From: Cellulophaga omnivescoria
Lineage (GTDB): Bacteria; Bacteroidota; Bacteroidia; Flavobacteriales; Flavobacteriaceae
Assembly: GCF_001999725.1 (NCBI RefSeq)
Contig: NZ_MDDP01000023.1
Location: 1 to 64,000, forward strand
Reading direction: 5' to 3'
Length of the DNA: 64,000 nt
Each line of letters opens with the position of its first letter. Position 1 is the stretch's first letter. The translations under genes were made by a program, and so were the position numbers. This document shows, one piece after another, positions 55,606 through 64,000 of this stretch. The notes under the pieces were generated by a model. That model was given only the letters and a program-made list of their open reading frames with translations. It did no database searches and was not told the DNA's origin.

Positions 55606-57054
55606 ATGCCAACTAACAAAAAAACAAAAATAGTAGCAACCCTAGGGCCTGCTACAAGCAAAAAAGAAGTTTTAAGAGATATGATTAATGCTGGAGTTAA
55701 TGTCTTCAGAATTAACTTTTCTCACGCAGATTATTCAGATGTTACAGAGCGTGTTAAAATGATACGTGAATTAAGTGAGGAGCTAGGCTCTAACACTTCT
55801 ATATTAGCAGATTTACAAGGACCTAAACTAAGAGTTGGGGTTATGGCTGGTGAAGTTGTTGTTTCACCTGGTGACAAAATATCTTTTGTTACAGGTAAAC
55901 CTTTTGAGGGTACTGCAGAAAAGGTATATATGAACTATGCCTCTTTCCCTAAAGATGTTAAACCAGGAGAACTGGTTCTTTTAGATGATGGTAAACTAAT
56001 GTTTAAAGTAATATCTACCAACAAAAAAGACGAAGTTAAGGCAGAGGTAATACAAGGTGGACCTTTAAAATCTAAAAAAGGGGTAAACTTACCTAACACA
56101 AATATATCTTTACCTGCACTTACAGAAAAAGATATTAAAGATGCAATTTTTGCAATTTCGCAAGATGTAGATTGGATTGCTCTTTCTTTTGTTCGTTTTA
56201 GTCAAGATTTAATTGATTTACAAGCATTAATTAAAAAACACTCTGAGCATAAAATTCCTATTATAGCAAAAATAGAAAAGCCAGAAGCTGTAGAAAATAT
56301 AGATAAAATTGTTGCTTATTGTGATGGCTTAATGGTTGCCCGTGGAGATTTAGGTGTAGAAGTACCTGCTCATGAAGTGCCATTAATTCAAAAGCAATTA
56401 GTACTAACGGCTAAAAAAGCTCGTATTCCTGTAATTATTGCTACACAAATGATGGAAACAATGATTACGAGCCTAACGCCAACACGTGCAGAGGTTAACG
56501 ATGTTGCCAACTCTGTTATGGATGGTGCAGATGCTGTAATGCTTTCTGGAGAAACTTCTGTTGGTAATTATCCAGTACAGGTAATAGAAAAAATGTCTAG
56601 TATTTTAATGAGTGTAGAAGGTTCAGACTTAATTTCTGTACCTCACAACCCACCACATGTAAAAACTAACAGATACATAACAAAATCGGTTTGTTACCAT
56701 GCTGCTATAATGGCAAATGAAATTAAAGCAAAAGCTATTTCTACGTTAACTAATAGTGGTTATACTGCTTTTCAGATTTCTGCTTGGAGACCAAGTGCTC
56801 ACATTTTAGTATTTACTTCTAATAAAAGAATATTAACACAATTAAACCTTTTATGGGGTGTTAAAGCATTTTATTATGACAAGTATGTAACTACAGATGA
56901 AACTATAGAAGATGTAAATGCTATTGCTTGCCAAAAAGGATTTTTAGAAGCTGGCGATATGCTTATAAGTCTTGCTGCTATGCCAATAGCAAATAAAGGT
57001 ATGGTAAATACATTACGTGTTACAGAAATAGAATCATGTAACGTAAAAAAATAG
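55606..57054 (+). CDS. pyk: Pyruvate kinase
   Basis: A 482-residue pyruvate kinase. It has KTKIVATLGPATSKKEVLRD, FRINFSHADYSD, the catalytic Lys region IPIIAKIEKPEAVENID, the MVARGDLGVEVP loop and VIIATQMMETMI. It converts PEP and ADP to pyruvate and ATP in the cytoplasm. It is co-transcribed with the IPExxxVDY gene and ends at a strong terminator. Confidence 0.97.
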   Translation: MPTNKKTKIVATLGPATSKKEVLRDMINAGVNVFRINFSHADYSDVTERVKMIRELSEELGSNTSILADLQGPKLRVGVMAGEVVVSPGDKISFVTGKPFEGTAEKVYMNYASFPKDVKPGELVLLDDGKLMFKVISTNKKDEVKAEVIQGGPLKSKKGVNLPNTNISLPALTEKDIKDAIFAISQDVDWIALSFVRFSQDLIDLQALIKKHSEHKIPIIAKIEKPEAVENIDKIVAYCDGLMVARGDLGVEVPAHEVPLIQKQLVLTAKKARIPVIIATQMMETMITSLTPTRAEVNDVANSVMDGADAVMLSGETSVGNYPVQVIEKMSSILMSVEGSDLISVPHNPPHVKTNRYITKSVCYHAAIMANEIKAKAISTLTNSGYTAFQISAWRPSAHILVFTSNKRILTQLNLLWGVKAFYYDKYVTTDETIEDVNAIACQKGFLEAGDMLISLAAMPIANKGMVNTLRVTEIESCNVKK

Positions 57055-57076
57055 AAAACATTTAAGTTTATTATTT

Positions 57077-57109
57077 AAAAATCCTGAGTTTTTTAGCTCA
57101 GGATTTTTT
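57077..57109 (+). terminator. Terminator after pyk
   Basis: The stem AAAAATCCTGAG / CTCAGGATTTTT with a T-rich loop lies 22 bp after the stop. Confidence 0.9.
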
Positions 57110-57184
57110 ATTTATACCCAAGCAATACTGTAAGTAAACTTTAATTTAAAAGACTATTAAATTACCGTATTAATACACGTCTTT

Positions 57185-58027
57185 ATGAAATTTAAATATA
57201 CCGATACTAAAGTAGACTCTGTTTTTGGAATGACAGATGATATCAAAAAAAATCTAACCTACTTTAATACCAACAAAGACACTATAAGTATTTTATGGAA
57301 CCAAAATAATACAGCTGTTACTTTAGAAATAGACAATACCATTGTTACGCTACAACCCAACCAATTAATTACAACCACATACTTACACCACGTATCTTAC
57401 AATAAAACAGAAAAACCTTTAACCGCTTTTATGTTTAACAGGCCTTTTTACTGTATTAGAGATCATGACAGTGAGGTATCATGTAATGGTATTTTATTTT
57501 TTGGAACACAAGAGTTACCCATAGTAACCATACCTAAAGACCAAGAACGTAAATTTAGCACCTTATACGAGATTTTTATAGATGAGTTTAGCACATCTGA
57601 CAAAATACAAGGAGATATGCTACAGATGCTCTTAAAAAGGCTTATAATAATATGTACACGTTTAGCAAAAGAACAGTTAACTTTAAAAAAGCTAAATAAT
57701 GAGCAAATAGATATTGTACGCAAATTTAATGTGTTGGTAGATGAGCATTTTAAAACCAAACGTAAAGTAAGTGACTATGCAGACCTGCTTTTTAAAAGCC
57801 CTAAAACACTATCAAACATTTTTGCTTTATACAACCAAAGTTCACCCCAGCAAATAATATTAAGTAGAATTGTACTTGAAGCAAAAAGACTAATAAATTT
57901 TACAGACAAACAAAACCAAGAAATTGCCTACGATTTAGGTTTTAATGATCCTGCACACTTTAGTTCATTTTTTAAAAAAATGACCAATTACACTCCTACA
58001 AAATACCGCGAGTTACACAAAAACTAA
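57185..58027 (+). CDS. AraC family transcriptional regulator
   Basis: A 280-residue regulator. The N-terminal sensor domain (about 1-150) is cupin-like but divergent; the C-terminal AraC HTH pair is clear (KVSDYADLLFKSPKTLSNIF, then NQEIAYDLGFNDPAHFSSFF and the closing NYTPTKYRE). It is oriented toward the small operon at 58125-59301. A 14-bp direct repeat with a 21-bp period begins 3 bp after its stop and is a good candidate binding site, so it probably activates that operon. Confidence 0.87.
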   Translation: MKFKYTDTKVDSVFGMTDDIKKNLTYFNTNKDTISILWNQNNTAVTLEIDNTIVTLQPNQLITTTYLHHVSYNKTEKPLTAFMFNRPFYCIRDHDSEVSCNGILFFGTQELPIVTIPKDQERKFSTLYEIFIDEFSTSDKIQGDMLQMLLKRLIIICTRLAKEQLTLKKLNNEQIDIVRKFNVLVDEHFKTKRKVSDYADLLFKSPKTLSNIFALYNQSSPQQIILSRIVLEAKRLINFTDKQNQEIAYDLGFNDPAHFSSFFKKMTNYTPTKYRELHKN

Positions 58028-58030
58028 GTC

Positions 58031-58065
58031 TCGGGAAATTTCTACAAGCCGTCGGGAAATTGCTA
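58031..58065 (+). promoter_or_regulatory. Direct-repeat operator, likely for the adjacent AraC regulator
   Basis: TCGGGAAATTTCTA (58031-58044) and TCGGGAAATTGCTA (58052-58065) match at 13 of 14 positions with a 21-bp period. They lie 25-60 bp upstream of CATCTTTG (58091-58098, 7/8 match to TAnnTTTG), the placement expected for an AraC activator. Confidence 0.65.
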
Positions 58066-58124
58066 TTAACAAATAACTTCTAATAGGTCGCATCTTTGCA
58101 TTGTAATTATAAAACAACGCAATT

Positions 58125-58286
58125 ATGAACTTAATACATACATCTATTTTTAACCTAATAGAAATATTTAGGCTAGGTAAAAAAAGCAAACAACAGACTG
58201 TATTAGCTACAGACCATTGTGAAAAAAAATACCATCATGATTTTTATTGTGATGCAGAAAAACCTTTTATCCAAAATTTTCAATAA
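58125..58286 (+). CDS. Small His/Cys-containing protein (53 aa), hypothetical
   Basis: I do not recognise this 53-codon frame. It follows the putative AraC-controlled promoter (ATG about 27 bp after the -7 box) and precedes the carboxymuconolactone-decarboxylase-like gene. It begins MNLIHTSIFNLIEIF and has the polar Cys/His stretch DHCEKKYHHDFYCD (about residues 30-43), with two Cys and three His that could bind a metal. Its position as first gene of the operon supports reality; there is no comparative evidence. Confidence 0.5.
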   Translation: MNLIHTSIFNLIEIFRLGKKSKQQTVLATDHCEKKYHHDFYCDAEKPFIQNFQ

Positions 58287-58335
58287 CTAATAATAATAAC
58301 TGTCGTTTAAAAAAATGACATCAAACAAAATAATT

Positions 58336-58869
58336 ATGAGCAAATTTAACGTACCAACAAGAGCAGAGGTAAGCGAAAAAAATCAAGCAATTTTTGATTC
58401 ATTAGAGAAAAAAGTAGGTTTTGTACCAAACCTATATGCAACATATGCATACTCTAACAATGCATTAGAAAACTACCTTAATTTAAGTAGCGCAAAAACA
58501 TCTTTATCTGTAAAAGAAAAAGAAGCTGTAAACTTAGCCGTTAGCCAAGTAAATAACTGTATTTATTGTTTATCTGCACACACAGCCATAGGTAAAATGA
58601 ATGGTTTTACTGATGAAGAAATACTAGAACTTAGAGCTGGCAAAGCTTCTTTTGACTCTAAATTAGATGCATTAGCTGCTTTGGCTAAAAACATTACCGA
58701 AAAAAGAGGCGCTACAGACGCTACAGTTGTAGACAACTTTTTAAACGCAGGTTACACTAAAGAAAATTTAATAGATACTATTGTATTAGTTGGTGATAAA
58801 ACCATATCTAACTACATACACAGCACAACAGATGTTCCTGTAGATTTCCCCGTAGCACAAGCTTTATAA
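58336..58869 (+). CDS. Carboxymuconolactone decarboxylase / AhpD-like peroxidase-related protein
   Basis: A 177-residue CMD-fold protein. The AhpD-type redox motif is present as CxxC in NNCIYCLSAHTAIGK (about residues 75-89) with the following His, so it is likely an alkylhydroperoxidase-type reductase rather than a decarboxylase. I start it at the ATG of MSKFNVPTRAEV; an in-frame ATG at 58315 adds seven residues. It sits in a small operon with a cupredoxin-like protein behind an AraC regulator, suggesting oxidative or electrophile stress. Confidence 0.82.
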   Translation: MSKFNVPTRAEVSEKNQAIFDSLEKKVGFVPNLYATYAYSNNALENYLNLSSAKTSLSVKEKEAVNLAVSQVNNCIYCLSAHTAIGKMNGFTDEEILELRAGKASFDSKLDALAALAKNITEKRGATDATVVDNFLNAGYTKENLIDTIVLVGDKTISNYIHSTTDVPVDFPVAQAL

Positions 58870-58914
58870 CAAATAAATTTAAACACAATTACAAACAATA
58901 AAAACAAAAACAAG

Positions 58915-59301
58915 ATGAAAAATTTAAAAAACGCAATTGCATTAGTAGCCCTATTAGTAGGTGTAGTATTTACAAGTAACGCTCAAGATAAAATGAGCAA
59001 AGTAATTTCTTTAGAGCAAACAAAAGGGGAGTTTACACAAAAAAACCTAACTGTTGCTCCTGGCACCTATATTTTTGAAATTGCTAACAATAACGTTGGT
59101 CATGATGTAGGTTTTGTACTTGTAAAAAAAGGACAAGATGTTAGCAAACCAGAAAACCATATTAAAACTGCATACGTTACAAAAGCAGTTGCAAACGGTA
59201 AAAAAGAAAAGTCTAACGCTACTGTTTTAGAAAAAGGGGAATACGTTTATTTTTGCCCGTTAAATCCAACAGCAACAGATAACACAATTACAGTAAAATA
59301 A
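58915..59301 (+). CDS. Secreted cupredoxin-like protein with incomplete copper site
   Basis: A 128-residue periplasmic protein with signal peptide (IALVALLVGVVFTSNAQ) and a plastocyanin-like fold. A His is present in NVGHDVGFVLVKKG and a Cys in YVYFCPLNPT, but the second His and the Met that normally follow the Cys are absent; the chain ends TDNTITVK. It may bind copper weakly, use other ligands, or have lost redox function. It lies 45 bp after the AhpD-like gene and is probably in the same operon. Confidence 0.72.
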   Translation: MKNLKNAIALVALLVGVVFTSNAQDKMSKVISLEQTKGEFTQKNLTVAPGTYIFEIANNNVGHDVGFVLVKKGQDVSKPENHIKTAYVTKAVANGKKEKSNATVLEKGEYVYFCPLNPTATDNTITVK

Positions 59302-59323
59302 AGTTTAATCTTTTTTGTGTGAT

Positions 59324-59365
59324 AAAATCCTTGACTAGCTATTGTAAGCTAATCAAGGATTTTTG
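59324..59365 (+). terminator. Bidirectional terminator between convergent genes
   Basis: A 16-bp imperfect stem, AAATCCTTGACTAGCT / AGCTAATCAAGGATTT with loop ATTGTA, serves the cupredoxin operon and the convergent GreA-like gene. Confidence 0.85.
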
Positions 59366-59367
59366 TT

Positions 59368-59817
59368 TTAAATAACCTGTGTTATTTTTATTGTAGTTCC
59401 GTTAAAAACAAAACTATTACCTGCACTTTTACCTAGCAGTAATTTACCTATTGGCGTATTGGCAGATATGCAATACACCTTATTATTAGTATTAACATAT
59501 TCACCAGCAGAAATTGATAAAAAATAATTGTTTTTTTCTGTATACACCAAACTTCCTAAACCAATTGCTGTTGCATTTTTAGTTGCTGTTACCTTAGATA
59601 AAAGCTGTTGCATTTTTTCTGCCTCTAATAATTGCGCTCCAAGTTTTTCTCGCTCTAACTGCAACATTGCCCTACCGGTTTCGTGTTTATCGCCAGCACT
59701 ACTTTTAGTTTCAGATGTTAACGACTCCTGTACGCCTGCAATGTTTTTTTGTATTCTAGAGACCCTATCGTTTATAAAACGTGCACAAAATTTTAAAAGT
59801 TCTTCTTTGTTTACCAT
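59368..59817 (-). CDS. GreA/GreB-like C-terminal domain protein
   Basis: A 149-residue protein with an N-terminal coiled-coil part (about 1-75; FINDRVSRIQKNIAGVQESL ... REKLGAQLLEAEKMQQLL) and a C-terminal FKBP-like domain ending ANTPIGKLLLGKSAGNSFVF, the GreA/GreB C-terminal signature. The acidic tip seen in true GreA is not evident, so it may bind RNA polymerase without cleavage activity. Similar Flavobacteria proteins are sometimes mislabelled 3-oxoacyl-ACP synthase. It overlaps the end of the FAD oxidoreductase gene by 7 bp. Confidence 0.78.
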   Translation of the reverse strand: MVNKEELLKFCARFINDRVSRIQKNIAGVQESLTSETKSSAGDKHETGRAMLQLEREKLGAQLLEAEKMQQLLSKVTATKNATAIGLGSLVYTEKNNYFLSISAGEYVNTNNKVYCISANTPIGKLLLGKSAGNSFVFNGTTIKITQVI

Positions 59818-60929
59818 TCTACTAAATCTGCTAATTCTTTACCCACTAAGCTACCTATAGCAATTCCCATTCCGCCTAAACGCACACCACAATACACATT
59901 AGGTTCAACTTCATTTATTATTGGCTTTTTTTGTTTTCCTACACCCATTATACCACTCCATTTTTTGTCAATAGTAAACGCTGTATTTGGTAAAATTGTT
60001 TCTTTTAATACGTCTTCAAGTTTTTGTTGCACTATTTTGGTTTGTCCAAACTCTGTAGTTTCTTCTGCTTTAAAGTCTAAATTTCGTCCTCCTCCAAATA
60101 AAACTCTATCATCAATATTTCTAAAATAGTAATATCCTTCATCTAAATGAAAAGTGCCCTTAATATGTAAATTGGGTATAGGCGCTGTTACTAAAACTTG
60201 TGCTCTTGCTGGCTTGACCTCTTCTTGTAGTAATTCTGCTGCAAAACCATTGGTTGCAACCACTAACTTTTTAGTCTGTAAAGTAAAATTACTTGTTTCT
60301 ACCGCTACACCATTAATCGTTGTGGTAAATGCTTTTACGCTTGTATTATTTAAAATTAAAATACCTTTTTGATGAGCTTTCGCTAACAAAGACTGCATCA
60401 TTTTACCAGTGTCTATTTGCGCTTCAAAAATATGTGTAATGTAGTTTTCTTGTATTTTATTAAAGTTGAATTTGTTTTGGGTAGACACAAAGGCATCTCC
60501 TTTAAAAACTGGGTTTAATAAAGTGTTTACAGAGTTTAATTTACTTAAACAGTGTTGATATAAATTAGAGTTAGAATCTAAAAACAACTCGTGACCTCCA
60601 TAATTTCTATATCCAATAGCTTTGTCACCTAAATTAGATCGTAATAAATTTATACCCTCTAATCTTTTCTGCACAAGCGACACAACTTCTTCTTCTGAAT
60701 GCTCATTTAAATCTGACAAAATTTCTGAAATACTACCAAAACAAGCAAACCCAGCATTTTTAGTGCTGGCTCCTTGCGGTAACATACCCTTTTCTAAAAT
60801 TAAAATTTTGGCTTTAGGAAAACGCTCTTTTAAATACAAAGCACAATTTAAGCCTACAATACCACTACCTACAATAGTAAAATCTATTGCAGATAACCAC
60901 GTTTTATGCTCCCAATAACTAAAATTCAT
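59811..60929 (-). CDS. FAD-dependent oxidoreductase (D-amino-acid-oxidase-like)
   Basis: A 372-residue DAO-family flavoprotein. The Rossmann ADP-binding motif is IVGSGIVGLNCALYL (about residues 20-34), followed by the GASTKNAGFACFG segment and a C-terminal FAD-contacting stretch YCGVRLGGMGIAIGSLVG. It oxidises amines or amino acids. No transmembrane segment. It is translationally coupled to the GreA-like gene. The substrate is not assignable. Confidence 0.85.
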   Translation of the reverse strand: MNFSYWEHKTWLSAIDFTIVGSGIVGLNCALYLKERFPKAKILILEKGMLPQGASTKNAGFACFGSISEILSDLNEHSEEEVVSLVQKRLEGINLLRSNLGDKAIGYRNYGGHELFLDSNSNLYQHCLSKLNSVNTLLNPVFKGDAFVSTQNKFNFNKIQENYITHIFEAQIDTGKMMQSLLAKAHQKGILILNNTSVKAFTTTINGVAVETSNFTLQTKKLVVATNGFAAELLQEEVKPARAQVLVTAPIPNLHIKGTFHLDEGYYYFRNIDDRVLFGGGRNLDFKAEETTEFGQTKIVQQKLEDVLKETILPNTAFTIDKKWSGIMGVGKQKKPIINEVEPNVYCGVRLGGMGIAIGSLVGKELADLVEW

Positions 60930-60974
60930 TTTACTAAAATAAGAACTAAAACTAAGTAAGTGTGTGCTAAAATA

Positions 60975-62372
60975 TTATTTAGCTTTTTCTAAGCCAAAAA
61001 AGAGTTGAGTTATAATATTTACATCGTCTCTTTTTGCAGATACTTTGCCTTTTAGACCAACAACTCCTGGTTTAACCACATTTGCTTTTATGTCTAAGCT
61101 GTTTAAAAGTCCAAATAGCAAATTGGATTTAGGAAAGCTTATATCGTTATTTAACTTAGAGAAATCTGCTGTAATATCTAAAAAGTTAGTGCTTTTAAAA
61201 ATCTCTGTTTTAGGATTATTTTTAGTAGTGGCAAACAAGCTTGTTTTTGGTGTTGATGACACATAAAAATTATAAATAGGTAATGCTGTAAATACACTTT
61301 GTTCTACAGCTCCTTGCGCCTGTAAATACGCTTGTAAACCATTTTTATTTACACCAAAATTTATATACATTTTTGGAGCTTCTTTTTCTTGCACGGTTTT
61401 CTTCTCTACCTTATTAAAATTCTCATCATAATCATAGGTAATAATAGTGTTTTGCTGTTTGGTTTTACCACTTACTGCCAAGCTAAAAAAGCCATTACTA
61501 TATTTTGCAATACTATCTATCTGTAAATTACTTTTTTGTAAAAAAGAGCTATTTTTAAAGGTTGATATAAAATCTTTCTTGTGATTTTCATCTGTAAAAC
61601 TATAATCTAAATACATTTGCAGAGATGCATCTGGAATACTATTTACAATAATTTCTTTAGAAAAAACTGAAGATTTATCAACTTCTAATTGTCCGGATGC
61701 CATTAGTTTTCCGTCTTCAAAATTTAAACCAATAGCACTTTCTCCCTTAACGTATACTATGTGCTCTTTGGCACTTTTTAATTTCTGAATTAAGCTATTA
61801 TTTTTATTTATAATCAAATTTTCATCTACCAAAACATCTGTAAAAACAGCAGAAATTTTTGTAATGTTTATTTTTTCTGGCGTAGCTGCAATTACTAGGT
61901 TTTTAGAGTTCCAAGCTATACAAACTTTAGATTTCTCTAAAACCGAGTATTGGTAACCATTTGTTTTTTGTATTACACTATTTTTATCTTGTACATAAAC
62001 TTTAATGTATGCATTAAAATCTGTAAAATTATTTATTGGAAATGTAGTAAAAATAGTGTTTTTAACATCTTTAAAAGTATATAATACTGCCGCATAAGGA
62101 CTAAAGTTTATACCTTTATTTAAAGTTGAATCTTTTTCATTTTTACTGCCAGAAAATGATATGTTATCATAATAAAACTTAGGTGAAGATAGCGCATCTA
62201 AAACCAATGTTTCTTTTATACTATGTAAATCTATTTTAACAACAGCATCTGCATTTTTAGGTATAACTCCTAATAAAGAAGAGGTCTTGTTTATAAACTT
62301 ATAGCCCCAATAAACTATACCTAAAAGTATAATTATTGGGACTACTATTTTTACTGTTTTTTTTAAATGCAT
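60975..62372 (-). CDS. Membrane-anchored protein of unknown function, paralog of the next gene
   Basis: I do not recognise its function. It has 465 residues with one N-terminal anchor (IVVPIIILLGIVYWGYKFI, about 9-27), then an extracytoplasmic part opening with VIPKNADAVVKIDLHSI, in the style of DUF4836/DUF3352-type proteins that compare residues in two long beta-alpha halves. A loop reading ITYDYDENFNKVEKKTVQEK (about 323-342) is shared with the neighbour at 62385, so the two are likely an ancient duplication. They lie 12 bp apart in one operon. Confidence 0.6.
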   Translation of the reverse strand: MHLKKTVKIVVPIIILLGIVYWGYKFINKTSSLLGVIPKNADAVVKIDLHSIKETLVLDALSSPKFYYDNISFSGSKNEKDSTLNKGINFSPYAAVLYTFKDVKNTIFTTFPINNFTDFNAYIKVYVQDKNSVIQKTNGYQYSVLEKSKVCIAWNSKNLVIAATPEKINITKISAVFTDVLVDENLIINKNNSLIQKLKSAKEHIVYVKGESAIGLNFEDGKLMASGQLEVDKSSVFSKEIIVNSIPDASLQMYLDYSFTDENHKKDFISTFKNSSFLQKSNLQIDSIAKYSNGFFSLAVSGKTKQQNTIITYDYDENFNKVEKKTVQEKEAPKMYINFGVNKNGLQAYLQAQGAVEQSVFTALPIYNFYVSSTPKTSLFATTKNNPKTEIFKSTNFLDITADFSKLNNDISFPKSNLLFGLLNSLDIKANVVKPGVVGLKGKVSAKRDDVNIITQLFFGLEKAK

Positions 62373-62384
62373 ATTGCTTAAAAC

Positions 62385-64000
62385 TTAATCTATAAATGCA
62401 TCTATAAAATTAATAAAGTATGCTAAGCCATTTTTATGACCTTCTTCTGGAGTATTTAAAATAACTTTAGTGGTAGATGTATTCCCCTTTAATTTACCTG
62501 TAGTAATTAAAAGATCTTCTGTATTACTGGTTAAAAAGTTAATTTTTCTTTTAAACTCTCTAGGTAACTCATTAACTGGTATTTGAGAAATTATATTTTT
62601 ACCATTAACATAAGCTGCAGAAGTATTTTTACTAATATTTTTCTTGTGTTCACCACTTACACTACCTTTAAAACTACCATTTCTAATGGCCAACAACTGG
62701 TCTTTAGACGTTGCAAAAAACAACACTCCTTTAGCGTGCATTGCATATACATTTACAGGTACACTTCTTGGTGTGTTAAACTTATAAATACCGTTATCTA
62801 CCGTCATTTCGTTTTCTTTAACAGCAATATTCATAAGCTTGTTAAAAATACTTTCTCCGTTAGACGTAGCCATAAAAATAAAATCTGGTACCGTTTCTTC
62901 TTTAGTTTTCTCTATTGGAATTCTATTGTAGTTTTCATCATAATCATATGTTGTATATGTTACTTGCTTTTTAGCAATATCATTAACAACAAACAACATA
63001 TCTCCTCTAACCAATTCACCAACAGCCTCTTCATCTAAAAATACAGATAATAAGTCTGCTCCAAGTGGTATTACAGTTGCCATTTCATTATTTGTAGAGT
63101 TAGCAAACATAGACTTCATAAGTTTTGGATACTCTGTAAGCAAACCTTCTGTACTTGCATTAACAGACATATAACCCAGCATTTTATCTTGGTTAAAATA
63201 TTTATAAAAATCTTTATTCATTTTACCATTGTACATAGCTTTAGCGTGTTTTGCCATAGCATTACTCATAGTATAATCTATGTTTAAAACAGCACTAGTG
63301 TTGGTAAAATCTAAGGTAGAAGACACAGAAGAGTTTCTATACAATTCTTCTACATTATACATACCAAAAGCATTACTAAAACCTTGAGTAACTACTAACT
63401 CTTGGTAAAGATTCATAAAATCTCCAGCCCAAGCGTGCGCCTCAAATTTTTGAGTTCCCAAACTTGCTGTATAACTTTTATTACTTAAAATGTTATTAGA
63501 CTTATGGTTTCCGTTAATAAAATCTTTTACCTTTTGTAAATTACGTAACCTTGCTTTTTGATTTTTTGCTATCCTTTTTGCTTCTCTTTCTTGTCGTTCT
63601 CTTTTGTAACGCTCTTCTCTTTTTTTATAGTAATCATCATTAGAGTATGTTGCTTCTTCAGTAGATTCAATTACTGTTTCTTCTACATCTTCTATTTCTA
63701 CCTCAACAACTTCCTCTACATATTCAATTTCTTCTACCTCAGTTTCTTCTACTTCTGAAACTTCAATTTCAACCTCTTCAATAGCCTCTTCAACATCTGC
63801 CTCATTATTATAACTGTAGTAGCTATAATCTGTATCATTATTAATATCCTCAGATACTACTATAAGAATCATTTTATTATTCCAAGCAACTGTACTACCG
63901 TCATAGTTACTCTGAAAATAGGTGATATCGCCATCAGTTTTTATTTTCTCTGTACTACTGTTATTTTGCCTCATTAAATTCTCAAAAGCATTTTTGGAAC
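62385..64000 (-). CDS. DUF4836-like protein, 5' end outside the window (partial)
   Basis: The frame stays open to the right edge: codons before the first ATG at 63974 read SKNAFENL, so the true start lies beyond 64000. The visible part (about 538 residues) includes an unusual Glu/Val-rich segment (about residues 65-115 of the visible chain), followed by a basic coiled-coil-like run (KKREERYKRERQEREAKR), and a C-terminal folded part with the loop TTYDYDENYNRIPIEKTKEE shared with the gene at 60975. It resembles DUF4836 proteins. The acidic insert is of unknown role. Confidence 0.6.
   Translation of the reverse strand, partial: SKNAFENLMRQNNSSTEKIKTDGDITYFQSNYDGSTVAWNNKMILIVVSEDINNDTDYSYYSYNNEADVEEAIEEVEIEVSEVEETEVEEIEYVEEVVEVEIEDVEETVIESTEEATYSNDDYYKKREERYKRERQEREAKRIAKNQKARLRNLQKVKDFINGNHKSNNILSNKSYTASLGTQKFEAHAWAGDFMNLYQELVVTQGFSNAFGMYNVEELYRNSSVSSTLDFTNTSAVLNIDYTMSNAMAKHAKAMYNGKMNKDFYKYFNQDKMLGYMSVNASTEGLLTEYPKLMKSMFANSTNNEMATVIPLGADLLSVFLDEEAVGELVRGDMLFVVNDIAKKQVTYTTYDYDENYNRIPIEKTKEETVPDFIFMATSNGESIFNKLMNIAVKENEMTVDNGIYKFNTPRSVPVNVYAMHAKGVLFFATSKDQLLAIRNGSFKGSVSGEHKKNISKNTSAAYVNGKNIISQIPVNELPREFKRKINFLTSNTEDLLITTGKLKGNTSTTKVILNTPEEGHKNGLAYFINFIDAFID

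Overview
The window is low-GC chromosomal DNA from a member of the Bacteroidota, almost certainly Flavobacteriaceae and probably marine. Support: SusC/SusD pairs, promoters of the Bacteroidetes type (TAnnTTTG near -7, sometimes TTG near -33), Bacteroidetes-specific families (DUF4199, IPExxxVDY protein beside pyruvate kinase, viroplasmin-type RNase H) and A-rich start contexts instead of Shine-Dalgarno sites. Both ends are cut; the last gene runs off the right edge.

Layout. 1-3.4 kb: small membrane proteins, an enoyl-CoA hydratase-like enzyme, a MATE exporter and a GNAT acetyltransferase, all on the minus strand. 3.4-4.4 kb: a universal stress protein and tRNA-Ala(GGC). 4.4-17.8 kb: a polysaccharide utilisation locus with an AraC regulator, SusC, SusD, an internally duplicated surface lipoprotein, two paralogous clan GH-A glycosidases flanking a GH130 enzyme, and a sodium:solute symporter; GH130 suggests a mannose-containing beta-glycan. 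17.8-36.9 kb: a putative exopolysaccharide locus with its own signalling operon. 37-46 kb: an AddB/RecB-like nuclease-helicase pair around an OmpA protein and Kbl, then superoxide dismutase. 46.3-48.4 kb: a lipoprotein metalloprotease among four copies of a predicted small RNA gene. 48.4-57 kb: purine and lipid housekeeping genes (PurF-like, PfkB kinase, RNase H, PurN, AcpP, FabF, Rnc, pyruvate kinase). 57-64 kb: an AraC regulator with a small stress-type operon, a GreA-like factor, an amino-acid-oxidase-like flavoprotein and two paralogous unknown proteins.

The most interesting part is 17.8-36.9 kb together with 46.4-48.3 kb. The structural genes encode a response-regulator/DPM-type glycosyltransferase fusion, a large GT-C-like membrane protein, a lipoprotein, a membrane-anchored glycosidase, a GT4 glycosyltransferase, a STAS protein, a flippase and a TPR/beta-barrel porin. 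This parts list resembles Pel-type export without a recognisable c-di-GMP receptor. The signalling operon encodes a CheY-like regulator, an H-NOX (heme NO/O2 sensor), a PAS kinase, a FIST protein (the domain of the NosP NO sensors), a second kinase, an Hpt protein and a LytTR regulator. Four promoters in the locus carry a 14-bp repeat, TGTAGACGAATGGT, always 49 bp from a TAnnTTTG-like element, with partner copies at 21-bp period; its complement nearly fits the LytTR consensus. Three of the four transcripts have leaders complementary to the conserved loop of the small RNA. I infer a NO-responsive, LytTR-driven, sRNA-modulated exopolysaccharide system.
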